DNA from: Actinocatenispora comari
GTDB lineage: Bacteria; Actinomycetota; Actinomycetes; Mycobacteriales; Micromonosporaceae
DNA: 64,000 nt
NCBI RefSeq assembly: GCF_017312725.1
Contig: NZ_BOPO01000001.1
Coordinates: 25,103-89,102, forward strand
Direction: 5' to 3'
The translations under genes were made by a program, and so were the position numbers. Under the pieces are notes generated by a model. The model did no database searches, was not told where the DNA came from, and saw only the letters and a program-made list of their open reading frames with translations. Below, piece after piece: positions 40,732 through 49,143 of the stretch (the first letter of the stretch is position 1; every line of letters begins with the position of its first letter).

Positions 40732-42015
40732 CTATCCGGCGAGGGCGCCCGACCCACCCGCGACCGCACCCGGCGTACCGGCGACGGTCGCGAGCGCGCG
40801 CACCGCGATCCGGTACAGCGAGGCCTGCACGGCGGTGCCGATCGCGGCGCCGGACATCAGCCCCCACGCCGCCCCGGGCAACCCGCCGAGCAGCGCGCCG
40901 AGCACCAGCCCACCGAGCGTCGCCACCGAGTAGGCGAGGTACTGCGTGAACAGCATCCGGGCCCGGTGCATGCCGCGCATCGCCACCGTGAACGGGATCT
41001 GCAGCAGGTACAGGCCGGCCTGCAGCGCGATGGGCAGCGCGATCGCCGCGACCGCCAGGTACGCCCCGGACCGGTACAGCGACAGCAACGGATGCGCGAG
41101 CGGTACGGCGACGGCCAGGATGCAGGCGCCGATCGCCGCGTTGACCGCCAGCACGGTACGGGTCTGCCGGCGCAGCCCGGCCACGTCGTGCGCACCGGCC
41201 AGCGCGGACGCCCGCGGGACGAGCAGTCCGTTGAGCGCCATGGTGAAGCTCTGCGCCGGCTGCAGCACGACGATCTGCACCAGCCGCAGCCCGGAGTAGG
41301 CGGTGGCGCTGAGGATCCCCTGTACCAGGCTGGCGATCAGCAACGTGGTCAGCTGCGCCAGCACCCCCGTCCCGGTGAACCAGCCGAGCAGGTGCCGGGT
41401 GTCGTGCAGCCACCGCGCCGGCCGCCCGGCGAACGGGTTGATCCGGGTTCGCGCGTAGAACACCAGCGCGCCGGCGGTGGCGCCGACGCCCCAGCAGGCG
41501 ATCAGCGGTCCGCCGCCGACGTGCCCGGTCAGCAGCAGCGCCGCGACGCAGGCGCCCTGCACGACCACCCAGCAGCCGTCGATGATCAGCGCCTGGGACT
41601 GCCGGCCCCGGCTCTGGTAGGTGTAGCGGGCCAGGTCCTGCAGCAGGATCGACGGCACGAACGGCGCGCACCACACCAGGTCCGCCACGTAGTGCTGCGG
41701 CCCCAGCAGCCACCCGCCCAGCAGTACGACGACGCCGAGCAGGCCCAGCGTCGCGCTGGTGGCGTGCGCGTTCGCGAACTGGCGGCGCCGGTCACCCGCG
41801 TCGGCGAACCGCGGTACGTGCGCGAGCAGCACGTCGCCGACGAACGCGCGGCCGAGCCCCTGCACGAACACCAGCACGGCCACCGCGTACAGCATCAGGC
41901 CGGCCTCGCCGACCGGCAGCACGCTGGTACCGAGCAGGCCGGTACCAGCCGTGGTCAGCGCGACGAGCGCCTGGTCGGCAAGGCCGGCGACGGTGCGGCC
42001 ACGCAGCCCGCTCAC
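40732..42015 (-). CDS. Polysaccharide flippase-like membrane protein (MATE/Wzx superfamily)
   Basis: 427 residues with 12 or so hydrophobic segments, for example LYAVAVLVFVQGLGRAFVGDVLLAHVPRF, LIACWGVGATAGALVFYAR, and NAAIGACILAVAVPLAHPLLSLY. The general arrangement, with a QPAQSFTMALNGLLVPRAS segment midway, fits the oligosaccharidyl-lipid flippase superfamily; sequence motifs are weak. GTG 42015 overlaps the stop of the CDP-alcohol phosphotransferase gene by 4 bases. It could export the product of the two upstream enzymes, a glycan or phospho-alcohol lipid (context inference). Confidence 0.8.
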   Translation of the reverse strand: MSGLRGRTVAGLADQALVALTTAGTGLLGTSVLPVGEAGLMLYAVAVLVFVQGLGRAFVGDVLLAHVPRFADAGDRRRQFANAHATSATLGLLGVVVLLGGWLLGPQHYVADLVWCAPFVPSILLQDLARYTYQSRGRQSQALIIDGCWVVVQGACVAALLLTGHVGGGPLIACWGVGATAGALVFYARTRINPFAGRPARWLHDTRHLLGWFTGTGVLAQLTTLLIASLVQGILSATAYSGLRLVQIVVLQPAQSFTMALNGLLVPRASALAGAHDVAGLRRQTRTVLAVNAAIGACILAVAVPLAHPLLSLYRSGAYLAVAAIALPIALQAGLYLLQIPFTVAMRGMHRARMLFTQYLAYSVATLGGLVLGALLGGLPGAAWGLMSGAAIGTAVQASLYRIAVRALATVAGTPGAVAGGSGALAG

Positions 42016-42764
42016 CGCAGGCTGGCCCGCCCCGCCGCCGCGATACTCGCCGCCAGAAACACGCAGTTGACCAGCGAGAACAGCACCATCACCCAGATCG
42101 TCCCGGCCGGCCAGACGGCCAGCACCAGGCCGATCAGGAACAGCATCGCGCCGTAGTCGCGGATCAGCTTGACGACGCGGACCGGCAGCGACGAGGAGGT
42201 CACCAGGCTCTCGTTGGTGCCCTCCTTGGCCATCACCGAGGTGACCAGGTTGACCATCCAGGACGACGCGAACACCGCCACCAACCAGACCGGCGTACTC
42301 GCCCGCTGCGCCACCGCCACCGAGCCGACCGCGGCGACCAGCGAGATCTGTACCGCCACGTCGACCAGCACGTCGACCCGGGCGCCGGCCGCGCTCCCGG
42401 AGCCGGCCACCCGGGCGAGCTGCCCGTCGGCGCAGTCCAGCGCGTACGCGACGTGCCACACCAGGAACGCCAGCACGCCGACGAGCCAGGCGGGCAGGCG
42501 GCCGGCGGCGACCGGACCGGCGGTGAGCACGACGGCGACCGAGGTGGCCACCCCGATCACCAGGTTCGCCGCGGTCAGCGCGGTCGGCGGCAGCCCGAGC
42601 CGGTACGCCGCCAGCGCGAAGACCGCGCCGAGCCGCTGGTCGAACGTCTCGGTGAACAGCCCGCCGCCGCGGTTGACGGCGAGGAAGTCGGCCGCGGTGG
42701 GCTCGGGCTTCGCCCCGGACCCGGTCTCCGGCTCGGGCACGAGCCGGGTCTCAGCCCCGGACAC
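42012..42764 (-). CDS. CDP-alcohol phosphatidyltransferase family enzyme
   Basis: 250 residues with six hydrophobic helices. The full catalytic motif DxxDGxxARx8GxxxDxxxD is present from Asp110 (ALDCADGQLARVAG) to Asp135 (GARVDVLVD). These membrane enzymes move a phospho-alcohol from a CDP-linked donor to an acceptor alcohol. The short hydrophilic N-terminus (about 45 residues, RGGGLFTETFDQRLG) resembles DIPP-synthase-type members. GTG 42764 overlaps the end of the nucleotidyltransferase gene by 14 bases, so the donor is probably made by that enzyme. Confidence 0.92.
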   Translation of the reverse strand: MSGAETRLVPEPETGSGAKPEPTAADFLAVNRGGGLFTETFDQRLGAVFALAAYRLGLPPTALTAANLVIGVATSVAVVLTAGPVAAGRLPAWLVGVLAFLVWHVAYALDCADGQLARVAGSGSAAGARVDVLVDVAVQISLVAAVGSVAVAQRASTPVWLVAVFASSWMVNLVTSVMAKEGTNESLVTSSSLPVRVVKLIRDYGAMLFLIGLVLAVWPAGTIWVMVLFSLVNCVFLAASIAAAGRASLR

Positions 42765-43470
42765 CGGGCTCGGTCGAATCGAGCTCGTTGGCCTTGGTCA
42801 GGTCGGGCTCGAAGTCGACCTCGACGCAGCCGTACGCGGAGATGTCGATCGCCGACACCTTCATCCCGGCGGTGCGGATGGCACCCTCGATACCGCCCTC
42901 GAAGTACTCCTGGTCGTCGACCAGGTCGAGGTGCTCGATCAGCGTCGCCTTGTCGGCCGCGGAGATGTGGTTGATGCCGACCGCCTCGCCGAGGCCGCCG
43001 ACCACCTTCTTGGACAGCTCGGCGATGTAGCCGGCCGCGTCCAGCGTGTACTTGACCTCCTCGTCGGCGACGCTCTCGGTGTTGACCGCGACGAAGCTGC
43101 GGTCGGCCTCGATCGCCGGGCGCAGCTCGTCGAGCAGGCCGGGCACGAACACCACGTCGCCGTTCATCCAGAGCACGCCGCCGGGCGGGGACAACCGCAG
43201 CGCCTTGAGCAGGCTCTTGGAGGTGTTGGTCTGGTCGTACGACTCGTTGTAGACGAAGCTCGCCCGGTCGCCGGACTCCTCCATGATCAGGTCCTTCTTG
43301 AACCCGACCACGATGGTGACGTGCGCGTCGTCGCCGAAGGTGGCGCGCAGGTGGTCGAGCTGCTGGCGCTGGATCGTGCGCCCGTCGGCGAGCCTGGTCA
43401 GCGGCTTGGGGTGCGGTCGCCCCAGCCGGGTGCCCATTCCCGCGGCGAGGATGACGACATTGAGCGGCAC
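42751..43470 (-). CDS. Nucleotidyltransferase (sugar/phospho-alcohol cytidylyltransferase-like)
   Basis: 239 residues from GTG 43470 with GGGAG seven bases upstream. NVVILAAGMGTRLGRPHPKPLTRLADG is the nucleotide-binding loop with the Lys, GGVLWMNGDVVFVPGLLDEL holds the metal-binding Asp, and later motifs include SKKVVGGLGEAVGINHIS and YFEGGIEGAI. Resemblance is to phosphocholine/inositol-phosphate cytidylyltransferases (LicC/IPCT type). With the CDP-alcohol phosphotransferase and flippase it forms a three-gene operon; the activated alcohol (inositol-1-P, choline-P or glycerol-P) cannot be decided by reading. Confidence 0.88.
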   Translation of the reverse strand: MPLNVVILAAGMGTRLGRPHPKPLTRLADGRTIQRQQLDHLRATFGDDAHVTIVVGFKKDLIMEESGDRASFVYNESYDQTNTSKSLLKALRLSPPGGVLWMNGDVVFVPGLLDELRPAIEADRSFVAVNTESVADEEVKYTLDAAGYIAELSKKVVGGLGEAVGINHISAADKATLIEHLDLVDDQEYFEGGIEGAIRTAGMKVSAIDISAYGCVEVDFEPDLTKANELDSTEPGVRG

Positions 43471-43798
43471 GTCCCGGCTCCCTTCGACTGACCGATCACT
43501 CGGGCGAGGATATCCCCGCCGATCCGTGACCATCCGTGCATCTCGGTCCGCGCTGCCGGGCTCGGCTCGGTGCCGGGCGTGTCGGCCCGCGGCGGTATCC
43601 CGCGACGGTACCGCCCGGCGACCGGCGACCTCCGCCCACCGCCCGGGCCGGCCCGAACGGGCAGGTCGGCCCCGATCGTGTCGAAACCCTTGTGACTTGC
43701 GCCACGGGCGGGACAATACCGGTAAGGCGCGGGTACAACGCCCGGCATGTCAGCTTCGCTAGCAATCGTCCGCGCTGCGGTGAATGGAGTGAGATGCC
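43471..43798. promoter_or_regulatory. 328-base divergent promoter region (nucleotidyltransferase / CBS protein)
   Basis: No gene is seen. Near the CBS gene, TTGTGA (about 43688) and ACAATA (about 43711) at roughly 17-bp spacing could be a promoter. The minus-strand side holds GGGAG before the nucleotidyltransferase start. The middle is GC-rich with no long perfect stem. Confidence 0.35.
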
Positions 43799-44197
43799 AT
43801 GCAGGTACGCGAGGCCATGAACCCGGTACTGGTGTCCATCGGTCCCGGCCACACCCTCCGCCAGGCCGCCGCACTGATGTCGCAGCGCGGCGTCGGCGCG
43901 GCCGTGGTGATCGACCCCGACGCGTACGGCCCGGGGATTCTCACCGAGCGCGACGTGCTGCGCGCGATCGGGGCCGGGCTGGACCCCGACGTCGAGACCG
44001 CCGAGTCGCACCACACCCGTGACCTGGTCTTCGCCGGCCCGGAGTGGACGCTGATCGACGCCGCGCAGGCGATGATCCGCGGCGGGTTCCGGCACCTGAT
44101 CGTCATCGACCACGACGACGTCGTCGGCATCCTGTCGGTACGCGACATCGTCCGGCACTGGTCGCGGGCGGCCGCGGACCTGCGCACCACGGCCTGA
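43799..44197 (+). CDS. Two-CBS-domain protein
   Basis: 132 residues made almost only of a CBS pair: MQVREAMNPVLVSIGPGHTLRQAAALMSQRGVGAAVVIDPDAYGPGILTERDVLRAI (first) and TLIDAAQAMIRGGFRHLIVIDHDDVVGILSVRDIVRHW (second). The pair binds adenosine ligands such as AMP, ATP or NAD(H). Stand-alone CBS proteins in actinobacteria often answer to redox or energy status. GGAG lies nine bases before the ATG. The partner protein is not evident. Confidence 0.92.
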   Translation: MQVREAMNPVLVSIGPGHTLRQAAALMSQRGVGAAVVIDPDAYGPGILTERDVLRAIGAGLDPDVETAESHHTRDLVFAGPEWTLIDAAQAMIRGGFRHLIVIDHDDVVGILSVRDIVRHWSRAAADLRTTA

Positions 44198-44257
44198 GCC
44201 GGGTCACGCCGGGCCCGGCCGCCGCCGCGACCGGCTGCCCGCGGGATGCGACCCGGG

Positions 44258-44791
44258 TCACTCGCTGGCGGCGACCGGCTCCGACCGGTCGGGGCGCCGC
44301 AGGCAGGCGCGCTCCACCTCGCCGGTCACACCGGCGGTGGAACTGGGCCGGACCGCGTCCCGCACGGTGCGCAGCGTGTCTTCCAGGGCGGCGAGCGCCT
44401 CGGGGGCGAGCAGGCCGGTGAACCAGGTCTCGATCAGCGCGTTGTGCTCCGGCAGGATCCGCTCGACGCGGTCCTGCCCGGCCTCGGTGAGCACCGCGAA
44501 GAAGCCGCGCCGGTCGCTCGGGCAGGCCTCCCGGGTGACCAGGCCGTCGCGTTCGAGCCGGTCGACGACCCGGGTGACCCCGCTGGTGGACAGGATCGTC
44601 TGGGCGGCGAGGTCGCTCATCCGAAGCCGGTACCGGGGGGAACGGGCCAGGCGGATCAGCACGTCGAACTCGGCCAGCGACAGCTTGTGCGCCGCCAGCA
44701 GTGGCTGGAACTTCTCGTTCAGCCCGGCGTGCACCTCGTTCAGCAGGCCCATCGCGGTGATCCGCGGGTCCGTGAAGACCTCCTTCGTCAT
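44258..44791 (-). CDS. MarR-family transcriptional regulator
   Basis: 177 residues. The winged-helix core reads KLSLAEFDVLIRLARSPRYRLRMSDLAAQTILSTSGVTRVVDRLERDGLVTREACPSDRRGFFAVLTEAGQDRVE, complete with recognition helix and wing. It is divergent from the yceI gene across 96 bases that contain an AT-rich palindrome between promoter elements, so it probably controls yceI and itself. The single cysteine after the wing loop (EACPSD) might sense oxidation; this is inference. Confidence 0.92.
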   Translation of the reverse strand: MTKEVFTDPRITAMGLLNEVHAGLNEKFQPLLAAHKLSLAEFDVLIRLARSPRYRLRMSDLAAQTILSTSGVTRVVDRLERDGLVTREACPSDRRGFFAVLTEAGQDRVERILPEHNALIETWFTGLLAPEALAALEDTLRTVRDAVRPSSTAGVTGEVERACLRRPDRSEPVAASE

Positions 44792-44811
44792 GCCTCCCAG
44801 GCTAGCAGTAG

Positions 44812-44841
44812 TTGACGAACGAAATATTTGCTGAGTAGATT
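44812..44841 (+). promoter_or_regulatory. yceI promoter with possible MarR operator
   Basis: TTGACG (44812-44817) and TAGATT (44836-44841) at 18-bp spacing form a good promoter for the YceI gene, leaving about 40 bases of 5' UTR. Between them is the perfect palindrome AAATATTT (44822-44829), a rare AT-rich block in this sequence and the best candidate for the divergent MarR protein. Confidence 0.6.
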
Positions 44842-44887
44842 GTTGTTGAGGCAAGTACAACTGCCAGCGCCTGGAGAGGACGAGGAC

Positions 44888-45466
44888 ATGAGCGAGAGCA
44901 CCCTGGCCACCCGCGAGTGGGACGGCACCACCATCCCGCAGCCCGGCACCTACACGCTGGACGTCGCGCACACCCGGGTGGGCTTCGTCGTCAAGCACAT
45001 GATGGTGAGCAAGGTTCGCGGCCAGTTCGGCGAGTTCGACGCCAACATCACGGTCGCAGAGGACCCGACGCAGTCGAGCGTCGCCGCCACCATCAAGATC
45101 GCCAGCGTCAGCACCGGCCAGCAGGGTCGCGACGACCACCTGCGGACCGGCGACTTCTTCGAGGCGGAGAAGTACCCGGAGATGACGTTCACCAGCACCG
45201 GCATCACCGGGCATCACGGCGACACCTTCACCCTGGCGGGCGAGCTCACCATCAAGGACGTCACCCAGCCGGTCGAGCTCAAGGTCGAGCTCGAGGGCGT
45301 GGCCCTCAGCCCGTACGGGCATCAGGTGTTCGGCTTCACCGCCAGCACCGAGATCGACCGGGAGACCTTCGGCCTGACCTACAACACGACGCTGGAGACC
45401 GGCGGCGTGATGATCGGCAAGAACGTCAAGATCGAGATCGAGGGCGAAGCGGTCGCCGCCTCCTGA
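44888..45466 (+). CDS. YceI-family protein
   Basis: 192 residues from ATG 44888 preceded by GGAGAGGA. The lipocalin-like YceI fold is clear: GTYTLDVAHTRVGFVVKHMMVSKVRGQFGEFDANI, GRDDHLRTGDFFEAEKYPEMTFTSTGI, TLAGELTIKDVTQPVELKVELEG and RETFGLTYNTTLETGGVMIGKNVKIEIEGE. Members bind isoprenoids or amphiphiles, often under organic-peroxide stress. It has no signal peptide, as in most actinobacterial copies. Its regulator is probably the divergent MarR protein. Confidence 0.95.
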   Translation: MSESTLATREWDGTTIPQPGTYTLDVAHTRVGFVVKHMMVSKVRGQFGEFDANITVAEDPTQSSVAATIKIASVSTGQQGRDDHLRTGDFFEAEKYPEMTFTSTGITGHHGDTFTLAGELTIKDVTQPVELKVELEGVALSPYGHQVFGFTASTEIDRETFGLTYNTTLETGGVMIGKNVKIEIEGEAVAAS

Positions 45467-45813
45467 CCCGCGATCCGGCACCCGACGGCGCCCGCCGCTC
45501 CCCCGCGACGGCGCCGTCGTCGTGTCCGGCGAACCTCGTGCCGGCCGAGGACGTACCGCTTGGCCACGGCCAAGCCCGGCGGGGCGGCCGGGACCGGCGA
45601 AAGTGTCCGCGTCCCGACAGTACGGACGCCGCACGCCGGCCGGGTCGGGCCGCCCGGGAACCCGCCTGTACCTGCGGGAACGCCGAGCGCCCGGGCCGGC
45701 CGGCGCCATCCTGCCGGATCGGCCCGGCAGTGGCATGATCGAACGGCTGTAGCGTGCCGGTGACGGTCCGGTTACGGTTGACTCGCACCACATCGGGTGA
45801 CGCGGGAGGACCG
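45467..45813 (+). terminator. yceI terminator within a 347-base gap
   Basis: CGACGGCGCC (45483-45492) and GGCGCCGTCG (45510-45519) form a perfect 10-bp stem with a 17-base loop, 16 bases after the yceI stop. The rest of the gap to the next start holds no gene that I can support; GCGGGAGGA before 45814 is the ribosome-binding site of the following gene. Confidence 0.6.
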
Positions 45814-47292
45814 ATGGGTAAGCAGCTCGACACGCACACGTTCACCCGCCAGGATCGAGCGCGCTACCGGGAAAAGGTGCGCAGCTGTCTGGACGTCTTC
45901 GCGTTGATGCTCAACGACTTCGCGTTCGACTCGGACAAGCCGCTGACCGGCCTGGAGGTCGAGATCAGCCTGGTCGACGACGACGCGAACCCCGCGATGT
46001 GCAACGCGGACGTGCTCGCCCGGGTGGACGATCCGATGCTCCAGGCGGAGCTGGGCCGGTTCAACCTGGAGATGAACGTGCCGCCCCGGCTGCTCGCCGG
46101 CGACGGCTTCGACGACTACCGGCGCGACATCAGCGGACGGCTGGCCCGCGCCGAACGGTCCGCCAGCGGGATCGGCGCGCACCTGTGCCTGGTCGGTACC
46201 CTGCCGACGCTGCGCGAGGAACACACCGGCACCGAGACGCTGTCCGGCGGCGAGCGGTACCACCAGCTCAACCAGCAGATCATCCAGGCGCGCGGGGAAG
46301 ACCTGAGCATCGACATCCGCGGCATGGAGCGGCTGTCCACGATGACCGACTCGATCGTGCTCGAGGCCGCCTGTACCAGCCTGCAGTTCCACCTGCAGGT
46401 CTCGCCGGACGCGTTCGCCGACACCTGGAACGCGGCGCAGGCGATCGCCGGCGTGCAGTGCGCGCTGGGCGCCAACTCGCCCTACCTGTTCGGCCGGGAA
46501 CTGTGGGCGGAGACCCGGATCGCGCTGTTCGAGCAGGCCACCGACACCCGGCCGGCCGAGCTGAAGGCGCAGGGGGTACGCCCCCGGGTCTGGTTCGGCG
46601 AGCGGTGGATCACCTCGATCTTCGACCTGTTCGAGGAGAACGTGCGGTACTTCCCGCCGCTGCTGCCGATCCTGGACGACGAGGACCCGAAGCAGGTGCT
46701 GGCCGAGGGTGGCGTACCGAAGCTCGGCGAGCTGCGGCTGCACAACGGCACCGTTTACCGGTGGAACCGCCCGGTGTACGACATCATGAACGACCGGCCG
46801 CACCTGCGGGTGGAGAACCGGGTACTGCCGGCCGGCCCGACCGTCGCCGACATGGTGGCGAACGCCGCGTTCTTCTACGGCGTGGTCCGGCAGCTGTGCG
46901 AGCAGGACCGTCCTATCTGGACGCAGATGACGTTCAGCTCGGCCGAGGAGAACTTCCACACCGCGGCCCGGGACGGCATCGAGTCCCGGCTGCTGTGGCC
47001 GGCGCTGGGCGAGGTGCCCGCCACCGAGCTGGTGCTGGAACACCTGCTTCCGTTGGCATACCAGGGACTCGACGAGTTCGGGGTCGACGCCGCGGTGCGC
47101 GACCGGCTGCTCGGCATCATCGAGGGCCGCTGCCGTACCGGCCTGAACGGCGCGCAGTGGCAGGTGGAGACGGTCGCGAAGCTGGAGGACGACCGGCAGC
47201 TCGACCGGCACCAGGCGCTGGCGGCGATGCTGCAGCGCTACTGCGAGCACATGCGCGACGGCAACCCGGTGCACACCTGGCCCATCGGCTGA
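45814..47292 (+). CDS. Glutamate-cysteine ligase family protein (GCS2-like)
   Basis: 492 residues. GLEVEISLVDDDANPAMCNADVL carries the conserved acidic metal-binding stretch, and GRFNLEMNVPP another. Further family segments are HLCLVGTLPTLREEH, SLQFHLQVSPDAFADTWNAAQAIAG, LGANSPYLFGRELW, and RVENRVLPAGPTVADMVANAAFFYG. GCS2 enzymes join an acid's carboxyl to an amine with ATP. Actinobacteria use mycothiol rather than glutathione, so the substrate may not be cysteine; EgtA-like or related ligation is possible but unproven. GGGAGGA precedes ATG 45814. Confidence 0.85.
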   Translation: MGKQLDTHTFTRQDRARYREKVRSCLDVFALMLNDFAFDSDKPLTGLEVEISLVDDDANPAMCNADVLARVDDPMLQAELGRFNLEMNVPPRLLAGDGFDDYRRDISGRLARAERSASGIGAHLCLVGTLPTLREEHTGTETLSGGERYHQLNQQIIQARGEDLSIDIRGMERLSTMTDSIVLEAACTSLQFHLQVSPDAFADTWNAAQAIAGVQCALGANSPYLFGRELWAETRIALFEQATDTRPAELKAQGVRPRVWFGERWITSIFDLFEENVRYFPPLLPILDDEDPKQVLAEGGVPKLGELRLHNGTVYRWNRPVYDIMNDRPHLRVENRVLPAGPTVADMVANAAFFYGVVRQLCEQDRPIWTQMTFSSAEENFHTAARDGIESRLLWPALGEVPATELVLEHLLPLAYQGLDEFGVDAAVRDRLLGIIEGRCRTGLNGAQWQVETVAKLEDDRQLDRHQALAAMLQRYCEHMRDGNPVHTWPIG

Positions 47293-47385
47293 CCGCCCCC
47301 CACCGACCGCGGCAGGCCCCGGTCGCCGAGTACGCCCGTGTCGTCGCGGGCCGGTGTCGCCGAGCGGGCCGGTGTCGCCGGCTGG

Positions 47386-48300
47386 TCAGAGGTGGCGCAG
47401 GCAGCGCCACTGGGCGGCGTACTCGCGGTAGCCGAGGCGGGCGTTGATCGCGAGCATCGGCGCGTTCTGCTCGTCGTTTCCGGTGTACGCCTCGGTCAGG
47501 CCGCGCTCGACCGCACGCCGCAGCGACGCCACCTTCACCAGCGTGCCGAGACCCCGGCCGCGGTACGCCCGGCGGGTGCCGGTCATGCCCGACCAGTACC
47601 GCGGCGGGTCGGTCCGGGCCAGCGTGAACGCGGCGACCGTCCCGTCCACGACCGCCGCCATGCTCAGCTCGCGGTCGGTGTCCGGCGGCTGCCAGGCGGC
47701 CGCCAGCCAGCCCTCGTACGGCAGGTCGTCGACCGGTACGTCGCCGGGCTCGTCCCGGCTCGCGTCCGCGTCCGCCGACCAGAGCGGGCGCGGATCGTCG
47801 GCGAAGTCCGACCACGGGCGCAGCTCCACCCCGGCCGGTACCACCGGCTCCGGCAGCCGCGCCGCCGACAGCTCCGCCCGCTGGTACCGGGCGCGGCGTC
47901 GACGCTGGTAGCCGTGCTGGTCGGCGAACCGTTCGGACGCCGGGTCGGTCGACCCCCAGGCCTGCACGTCCCGGACACCGAGGCCGCGCAGGTGGTCCTC
48001 GGCGGCGGCGAGCAGCGCGGCACCGGCGCCGCGCCCGCGGTACGCCGGGAGCACCGAGACGTGCGCGAACCCCTGATGGGGCACCGACGTCTCCCAGTCC
48101 AGGCCGCACCGCACCAGGCCGACGGGCGTCCCGTCGAGTTCGGCGACGAACACCCGGAACCGCTGCGCCGCCGGCGCGTGCCCGAACTGCCACGCCAGCC
48201 CGTCCCGGCTGCGTACCAGGTAGGGGTGCACCGTGCGGATGATCTCGTGCAGGCGGTCGAGGTCGGTGTCGGACCGGAGGTCCCGTACGGCCGCTGGCAT
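47386..48300 (-). CDS. Tandem GNAT N-acetyltransferase
   Basis: 304 residues with two GNAT folds. The N-terminal domain (about 1-145) has HVSVLPAYRGRGAGAALLAAAEDHLRGLG, a complete acetyl-CoA-binding motif. The C-terminal domain (about 155-304) has MTGTRRAYRGRGLGTLVKVASLRRAVERG and DEQNAPMLAINARLGYRE. Such two-domain actinobacterial enzymes resemble mycothiol synthase in layout, but the motifs here are general and the substrate is unknown. ATG 48300 starts MPAAVRDLRS. Confidence 0.9.
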   Translation of the reverse strand: MPAAVRDLRSDTDLDRLHEIIRTVHPYLVRSRDGLAWQFGHAPAAQRFRVFVAELDGTPVGLVRCGLDWETSVPHQGFAHVSVLPAYRGRGAGAALLAAAEDHLRGLGVRDVQAWGSTDPASERFADQHGYQRRRRARYQRAELSAARLPEPVVPAGVELRPWSDFADDPRPLWSADADASRDEPGDVPVDDLPYEGWLAAAWQPPDTDRELSMAAVVDGTVAAFTLARTDPPRYWSGMTGTRRAYRGRGLGTLVKVASLRRAVERGLTEAYTGNDEQNAPMLAINARLGYREYAAQWRCLRHL

Positions 48301-48342
48301 GCCCGCACGCTACCGTGCGAGAGAGGCGGTACAGGAGGGGCG

Positions 48343-48621
48343 ATGCTGACGACGCTGGCGTGGGCGGTGATCGGCGGTGCGGTGATCGGGGTGCTGGCCC
48401 GGCTGCTGATTCCGGGCCGGCAGCCGGTGTCCTGGTGGGCCAGCATCGCGGTCGGCGTGGCCGCGGCGTTCGTCGGTACCGGCGTCGCCGAGGTGTTCGG
48501 GTTCCGCGACACACCCGGTATCGACTGGAAGAAGCACGTGCTGCAGCTCGGGTTGGCGGTGCTCGGCATCCTGGTGCTGACCGGCATCAACCGCCGCCGA
48601 CACGCCGCCCGCCGCGGCTGA
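48343..48621 (+). CDS. GlsB/YeaQ/YmgE-like small membrane protein
   Basis: 92 residues with three hydrophobic segments: TLAWAVIGGAVIGVLARLLIPG, WWASIAVGVAAAFVGTGVAEVFG and HVLQLGLAVLGILVLTGI, then a basic tail (RRRHAARRG). The IGGxxxGxLARLLxPG start is the mark of the transglycosylase-associated protein family, stress-linked small proteins without known catalysis. ATG 48343 has AGGAGGGG upstream. It is divergent from the GNAT gene with only 42 bases between starts. Confidence 0.85.
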   Translation: MLTTLAWAVIGGAVIGVLARLLIPGRQPVSWWASIAVGVAAAFVGTGVAEVFGFRDTPGIDWKKHVLQLGLAVLGILVLTGINRRRHAARRG

Positions 48622-48668
48622 GCCGGCCGGCAGCCACGGGTCGCACCCGTCGACGCCGGACGCGCGGG

Positions 48669-49136
48669 TCAGCGCGACTGGCCGACGGTGATCCAGGCGC
48701 GCTCGTCCTCGGTGAGTTGTTGGACGGCGGCCGGCAACCGGCCCTCGACGACGTGGCCCAGGGTGACCGACTCCAGGATCGACCGTTCGCTCGCCCGCAG
48801 CGCGATCCACACCTCCTGCAGCGGTCGCGCCGCGCCGGTGTAGTCGACGTGTTCCGGCCGCTCGCCGCGCACCCCGAGCAGCGGGCCGTCGACGGCCCGG
48901 ATGATGTCGGCCAGCGAGATCTCCTCCGGCGGCCGGGCCAGCCAGTAGCCGCCGACCGGGCCCCGCTGGCTGCGCACCAAGCCGGCCCGGCGCAGCTGGT
49001 TGAGGATGTGCTCCAGGAACTTGCCGGGGATCTCCTGGGCGCGGGCGAGCTGCTCGGAGGTGACCGGCGACTCGGTCGCGGCGGCCAGCTCGGCAGCGGC
49101 GCGCAGCGCGTAATCGACTCGGGCGGACAGCCGCAT
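48669..49136 (-). CDS. Rrf2-family regulator without iron-sulfur cysteines
   Basis: 155 residues. MRLSARVDYALRAAAELAAA...TSEQLARAQEIPGKFLEHILNQLRRAGLVRSQRGPVGGYWLARPPEEISLADIIRAVDGPL is the complete Rrf2 winged helix. The protein has no cysteine at all, so it cannot hold the [Fe-S] cluster of IscR or NsrR by Cys ligation and is closer to CymR-type members, which respond to protein partners or metabolites. It begins 7 bases after the ClpP-like gene and is probably in the same operon. Confidence 0.92.
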   Translation of the reverse strand: MRLSARVDYALRAAAELAAATESPVTSEQLARAQEIPGKFLEHILNQLRRAGLVRSQRGPVGGYWLARPPEEISLADIIRAVDGPLLGVRGERPEHVDYTGAARPLQEVWIALRASERSILESVTLGHVVEGRLPAAVQQLTEDERAWITVGQSR

Positions 49137-49143
49137 GGCTCGA

